A program made the position numbers and the translations under genes. This document shows, piece by piece, positions 59,475 through 64,000 of a stretch of DNA of 64,000 bases (position 1 is its first letter; every line of letters starts with the position of its first letter). The stretch lies in NCBI GenBank assembly GCA_016647705.1, contig CM028328.1, positions 38,912,501 to 38,976,500 on the forward strand, given 5' to 3'. The notes under the pieces are model-generated. The model did not search any database. It saw nothing but the letters and a program-made list of their open reading frames with translations, and had not been told where the DNA came from. This DNA is from Eucommia ulmoides. Lineage: Eukaryota; Streptophyta; Magnoliopsida; Garryales; Eucommiaceae.

Positions 59475-60085
59475 GTGCTTCTTTGCCGATTAGGCTCAAT
59501 ATCTTTCAACTACCACTTCTTTGTAATACTGTGTTGAATAGTAATTTTTCTTCGTAGTAGATATAATACATGGAAAATAAATGGTTATATTTTCTATTTT
59601 TTAGCCATATATGGTGCAATGGTATTATTAGTAGCAGATATATTACATTAAAAGTTGAATGGTTGTCTTTTCTATTTTTAGCATGATGCTGCAATGGAGT
59701 CGAGAGCTGGAACAAGATGCTGCCTACATGGTTGTTCAAACCGAGAAGCTGAATTGAGGACTATATATACATGGGAATTATTGATAGATCCCTTTTTAGT
59801 TGATGTTCGTGACATGCGAAATTGATGAACATATTGTTGTTTTTGAATGGGTTATTTTCAAGAGCTTAAATAATGGGGAAGTGAACCCCAATTTTTCTGT
59901 ACAATTTATGTATATAAGGATTTGTATTTAATATATCTTGATTTTTGATTATTTTTTTAGTTATAATTAATTTAAGGATTTTTTTATTATTTTTTTATTT
60001 TGTTGTAATACGTTAATACATTTCATTTAAAGTAAAATTAAAATATATATATAGAAATTAATGTGTGAGCCATGTACACATTAAT
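59475..60085. other. Gap with a duplicated ~100-bp block and an exon-like end
   Basis: 59555-59630 and 59635-59700 are similar (AGxAGATATAxTACATxxAAA, TTTTCTATTTTTxAGC, TGCAATGG). The second copy leads, after a TTTTTAG acceptor-like site, into an open stretch MMLQWSRELEQDAAYMVVQT with a stop at about 59757. It might be a terminal exon of an old gene, but I cannot name it and no upstream exon is seen. The rest is AT-rich. Confidence 0.25.
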
Positions 60086-60089
60086 CAAG

Positions 60090-60270
60090 TGCGGGGAACT
60101 ATTAGAAGAAGAGGTAGGTTTAAGAAGACTTGGGATGAGACTATTAGAATTGATTTGATGACATTAAACCTGATTGAGAGTATGATCATTGATCGATCTT
60201 TATGGCGTAAACGAATTCATGTAACTGATTCTATTTAAATGGGATAAAACTTAGTTGTTGTTGTACTCAC
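60090..60270 (+). mobile_element. LINE 3'-end fragment
   Basis: Reads RRGRFKKTWDETIRIDLMTL and then SLWRKRIHVTDSI before a stop, followed by TGGGATAAAACTTAGTTGTTGTTGT. This is the C-terminal end of a plant LINE polyprotein and its (TTG)n tail. Only the last ~180 bp is present, the usual 5'-truncated form. Confidence 0.75.
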
Positions 60271-60963
60271 AAATCTAATATTAACAACTAAAATTGGAAG
60301 ATCTTGAACGAGATTTAACTATTACTCATTTTTTCAATCTTAGCTTATCTCTTACTCCTATTCAAATGGATGGTGAATATTAGTTCTTACCATCATTAAT
60401 ATATTCTAACCCTCCACACTAATAAAACAAATACAAAAAATTCCTTAAAAAAATGAAAACAAAAACCAAAATTATATTGACATCATATACAATATAATTT
60501 TCTACAAAATTAATTAAAAAAAAACTAAATAATTGCTATTAAAATGTGATATTTTTGTAACTATATACTACAAATACAAGAATTAATTTGAACACGCACA
60601 TTTATTTAAAATTAAAATTATGTTGAATTAAAATTTCATCATTTTATCGAATATTAAACAACGCTCTTAATTTCAACACCTAATACATAGTTCACTCACA
60701 AAAATAAAAATTTGAAAAAATATTATAAACCCCACTAACTAATACAAAATATTTTTCTCAAAAACGAGTGTAAAATTATATTTCAATAATCAAATAGAAT
60801 ATATATAAAAATTATTTCAAAACCTGCAGTAGGCATGGGCTTAAAACTAGTTATAGAACAACTCAAGATCCCTTCTTTTATGTTTGAAGAATTATCAAAA
60901 ATGTAAACCGAATTCTCATTCCATAATTTTATTAAGTACTTATTAATCAATTAAGACAAAAGA
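60271..60963. other. AT-rich region downstream of the PP2 gene, no gene seen
   Basis: This stretch holds no frame or repeat end. Its last 60 bp match sequence next to the PP2 pseudogene at 57395-57460, so it probably includes the PP2 3' untranslated region. Confidence 0.5.
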
Positions 60964-62750
60964 TTAGTTGTTGTTGTATTCTCTGACAAATGCATGATGG
61001 ATTTTCAAACCACCTTTCCACTTCCTACTCCAAACCTCAAATAGGCCAAATTTAATAGTGGGTTTAAATTCCCCGGATGGAACATCGATTATTAACGCCG
61101 ACTCACCGTCGGGAATATCTTGCTCGGCATTGAGGCTTTCCAAAGGTACCGTTTTCCAGGTGTAAACATTTTTTCCCAACTTTGCCCCAATGTAGATGGG
61201 ATTGCCTTTCCAACCAAATGCATCTGACGTCATTGACACCCGAAACCCGACTTTGTATTTTTTCCCAGGATCAACATTGGCCTGTCCAATTACTTCCAGC
61301 CAGCAGACTTGTAATAATTCTGCGGGCTCATTACTATCAAAACAAAAATCAGTGTTATCTATAAGTTATTCATTTCAAGAAACATAAATCATAATGAAGA
61401 AACCTCTTTTTTTTTTTTCTTTTTTCTTTTTTTAATAAAAAAAGAAGAAGAAAATAAGATTTGAATTAGGGTATTTCAGTGGCAGATCTTTTATTTTACA
61501 TGCCCCTGCACCCCCGTAGCCTTACTGAACAAAAATATATGTTACATGTATTATTTGTGCGTATATATTTGTTAGATATAACAATATTAAATATTTTCAT
61601 CCTAAAAACGCGATATATACACGGTTTCTCAGTGTTTTTGTGAATAATCATATTTACATGTAGCTAGGTATTAACGATTTGGTTTTCAATCCAACACATA
61701 TAGATGGTTGTAATTTTTTCTGCATAAAAAAAGTTACGTATAACTAATATTACACAAGTACATGTGATATTATTAAATATAATTTATAATTAATAAATTG
61801 TAACTAATTTTAGTTATATGTAACTAATATTCACTCTACCACGGATTACTAACCATGCTCTCATTTACAAAAATAAAAATTTGAAAGCGAAAAAATCAAT
61901 TCATGTTGTTGAAAATAAAAACATAAATTTAAGAACAAAAAATATGTTACCATTCCCGAACAGAAACAAAAATATGAGAACAAAAAATCTATCTATTTTT
62001 TTGAATTAGAAATAGAAATTCGAGAATAAAAAAAGATCTATATAGGAAATGGAAGTGGAAGTCTGAGAACGAAAAATAAGTTTCTATTCCTAAAAAAATA
62101 AATATTCGAGAAAAAAAAGTTATTTATACTCACAAAGTGAAAATAACAATTTAAGAACAAAACGATTTTAGTTTACAGATTTTGAATATTTTTCACATAG
62201 GATATTACTCATATTTTGTGGTCTTTTTTTTAAAAATAAATTATTATTAGGTATGAATGAATTTGATTTCAAAATTATTATGTAAAAGAATATTATTTCA
62301 CTCCATTCATTTAAACATATCATTACTACCAAATTAGAGAATTGAATAATGATTTAATTGGTATATCTATTCTATTCATTCTCTCATTATATTTCTCCTC
62401 TTATTTCATTCCATCTAACCAAACGAGGAAGTAGATGAAATAGACCCTAAGCCTTCTAGGTCGTACTAATTTGTTTGTTTGCTTTTTTATTGCTATAAAA
62501 TCAATTAGTTAAAAAAGAACAAAATAAAATGATATTCTTGGTGTTATTTTTAGATAACAAATGATGTAGTAGCATACTTACCCTGATTGATCTATGCGCC
62601 AATAACGGCTATCACGACCCCAGACAATGGTAAGCTCATTGGGCTTCATTTCCTTCTACACAAGTAATACAAGATGCATTAATTTCTATCTAGCTATGAT
62701 ATATGAACGTACGAGGAAATTATATTTACCTGATAGGGCAGCTGAGACAT
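60964..62750 (-). CDS. PP2: Phloem protein 2 (PP2)-like lectin, three exons
   Basis: Exon 1 62730-62750 (MSQLPYQ), exon 2 62582-62655 (KEMKPNELTIVWGRDSRYW...), exon 3 60964-61333. All junctions are GT-AG and the CDS is 465 nt, 154 residues. The protein is a single PP2 domain: IVWGRDSRYWRID near the N-terminus, LLQVCWLEVIGQ at residues about 37-48, YKVGFRVSMTSDAFGW in the middle, and FEVWSRKWKGGLKIHHAFVR at the C-terminal end. The length fits short A-type PP2 proteins (A9/A10-like). Known for the family: PP2 proteins are carbohydrate-binding (Nictaba-related) lectins, abundant in phloem or induced by stress; sugar binding of this copy is inferred. Intron 2 (1248 bp) carries MITE-like sequence. 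No signal peptide is seen. A TATA box lies 69-79 bp before the ATG. This is the one gene in the window that looks intact. Confidence 0.92.
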
Positions 62751-62818
62751 TTCGGGAACACAAATTGGAGAACACACAGAAGGATAACACCGGCTTGTAT
62801 GGTCTTTGTTATTGGCCC

Positions 62819-62829
62819 TCGTATATATA
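62819..62829 (-). promoter_or_regulatory. TATA box of the PP2-like gene
   Basis: On the minus strand CTCTATATATACG lies 69-79 bp upstream of the start codon, a normal distance for a 5' UTR of about 40-50 bp. No other TATA-like word lies closer. Confidence 0.65.
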
Positions 62830-63340
62830 GAGGACATTGAGTACATTTTACGCTATTTTTCTCTTAAAGTAATCTTCCCCGCGGAAGAAATGAAAGGAAT
62901 CAAAGCAACTTTATCACTAAATTACTCTTTGTACCCACAAAGTATGGACCGACTTACACTTTATATTTTAATTTTTAAATTTTGTCACAGTACTCGTGCA
63001 ATTTCAAAGTTGTTTTGCCAGCCACATTCAACGCATCATTTACAAAAGAACACAGTAAATTTGAGGTACCCAAGGGTCATAAATAGCCAGTGTAAAATTG
63101 GTTAGTTGAAGAAAACTCAAATACAAATCTGATTTTTCGGGAAAAAAAAGATGGTGAATTTAAAATTTTATGGTGCAAATAAAACTCAATACATATTTTA
63201 AAGATGCAAAATGTAAATTACTTAACCTTTACAGAAGAAAAATTCGTTTTAAAGATGCATGGCCTCCCTAGATGCTATTCTTTTTAAAGAAGATGACCTC
63301 CCCCCACCCAAAACAACACAACCCCCCCCCCCCAACAACA
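62830..63340. other. Upstream region of the PP2 gene, no gene seen
   Basis: AT-rich sequence without a convincing frame. A C-run (63321-63333) with CAACAACAACAC lies at its end, just before the copia LTR. Confidence 0.5.
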
Positions 63341-63345
63341 ACACG

Positions 63346-64000
63346 TGTAGCATCTTCCCAAGCATCTATAGGACGAGAGTACGCAAGTTGTTTGTGATAA
63401 CTGTGAGTTAGTTTGTAGCCTCGACCACTTACATTGATTATGATTTCCTATAAATATTTTAGGTAGGAGTTGTAATATCATTAACTCCTTATATTATTGA
63501 CATTAAGTGAGAGTTGAGAGTTGTATGTTGGAGTAATGAAGTTAGGTGGATTCTCTCCTATAAATAGGAGGAGCCTTGGCTAAAGGAGAGCATCACATTC
63601 TAAATCTCATCTTGATAGAGAGTGTTTTTAGAGATAAAGTAGTTTAGAGAGTTTTCTTGTAATCTTTGTAAGGTAACTTGGGTAGAGATAGTTGAGCGAG
63701 GGTGTACAAGAGTTTAAGGGCTCGAGCTATTTGGGATATATTCGAGTATCTAGCATGTATAGTAACTCTCTATTATCTATCAATAAAAGGTTTGGTCTCA
63801 CCCGTGGCGTAAGCAAATTACCGAACCACGTAAATTGTGTATTCCTGCTGTGCATTTTTATTTTTTTTAATTTTTGTCATTGTTATTACCGATTCAATAT
63901 TTAATTAGCAGTTTGTCACAACAAATTGGTATCAAGAGCTAGGTCGGTACTATTCATATATGGTATTATTTGTCGATGCTGTTGTACCGAACTTCTAAAA
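63346..64000 (+). mobile_element. Ty1/copia element: LTR and primer-binding site, running off the right edge
   Basis: TATA box CTATAAATAGG (63558-63568), a GAGGAGCCTTGGCTAAAGGA transcript-start-like stretch, a polyadenylation-like CAATAAAAGG (63780) and the LTR end GTTTGTCACAACA (63922). An initiator-methionine-tRNA primer site follows (TTGGTATCAAGAGCTAGG, 63926-63943), then the start of the interior. The LTR start is uncertain; TGTAGCATC at 63346 is one candidate. The signals look well kept, but coding capacity cannot be judged from this window. Confidence 0.75.

Noticed and set aside
60964-60975. The (TTG)-like end of the PP2 gene as a LINE tail
   Set aside because: The codons read EYNNN at the natural end of the PP2 domain in frame, and no LINE sequence adjoins it.
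1-64000. tRNA, rRNA or other structured RNA genes
   Set aside because: No cloverleaf-forming stretch with A and B boxes or rRNA-like sequence was noticed; primer-site words at 2659, 21569, 34011 and 63926 are tRNA-complementary but only as retroelement primer sites.

Overview
The window is plant nuclear DNA, very probably from an angiosperm and most likely a eudicot. It is strongly AT-rich, has spliced genes with GT-AG introns, plant-type LTR retrotransposons, Mutator-like and Harbinger-like DNA transposons, plant LINE tails, and one spliced gene of the plant-specific phloem protein 2 (PP2) lectin family. Almost everything left of about 57 kb is transposon, and most of it is old and nested.

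Layout. 1-1.1 kb: Ty1/copia fossil. 1.1-1.8 kb: part of an LTR of a family seen twice more (22.7 and 29.5 kb). About 2-13 kb: Ty3/gypsy fossil of the Tat (Ogre/Grande) group, with a protein-like block on the opposite strand. 13.5-31.6 kb plus 48.2-52.6 kb: remains of Mutator-like DNA (MULE): a multi-exon Ulp1-like protease pseudogene, a FAR1-type transposase pseudogene, a convergent minus-strand gene with a 'putative plant transposon protein' (PTPD) domain, and two inverted arrays of about 110-bp hairpin units. This chassis has been split by later insertions: an Athila-like element (20241-25409, TSD GTAGG) inside the FAR1 DNA-binding domain, itself hit by a solo LTR; a solo LTR (29516-30934, TSD ACATT); and a SIRE-like Ty1/copia complex (31634-48231) inside the PTPD gene, which holds an inverted relative and two further solo LTRs with perfect TSDs (GAAAC, CAAGC).

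52.6-57.3 kb: intergenic DNA, a LINE tail and a Harbinger/Tourist-like element (TSD TTA) split by a 2.5-kb solo LTR (TSD TTTTA). 57.3-62.8 kb: a tandem PP2 duplication. The right copy (60964-62750, minus) is a complete three-exon gene with a TATA box. The left copy is a truncated pseudogene. Between them lie a second Harbinger-like MITE (TSD TAA) and a LINE tail. From about 63.3 kb a Ty1/copia LTR and its primer-binding site run off the right edge.

The only gene that looks functional is the PP2 gene. The signals most worth a second look are the spaced palindromic motif arrays inside LTRs of unrelated families, whose core differs between copies of one family yet is shared across families, and the inverted hairpin arrays that appear to bracket the convergent MULE genes. 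Coordinates and motifs were read by eye; no alignment or database search was run.
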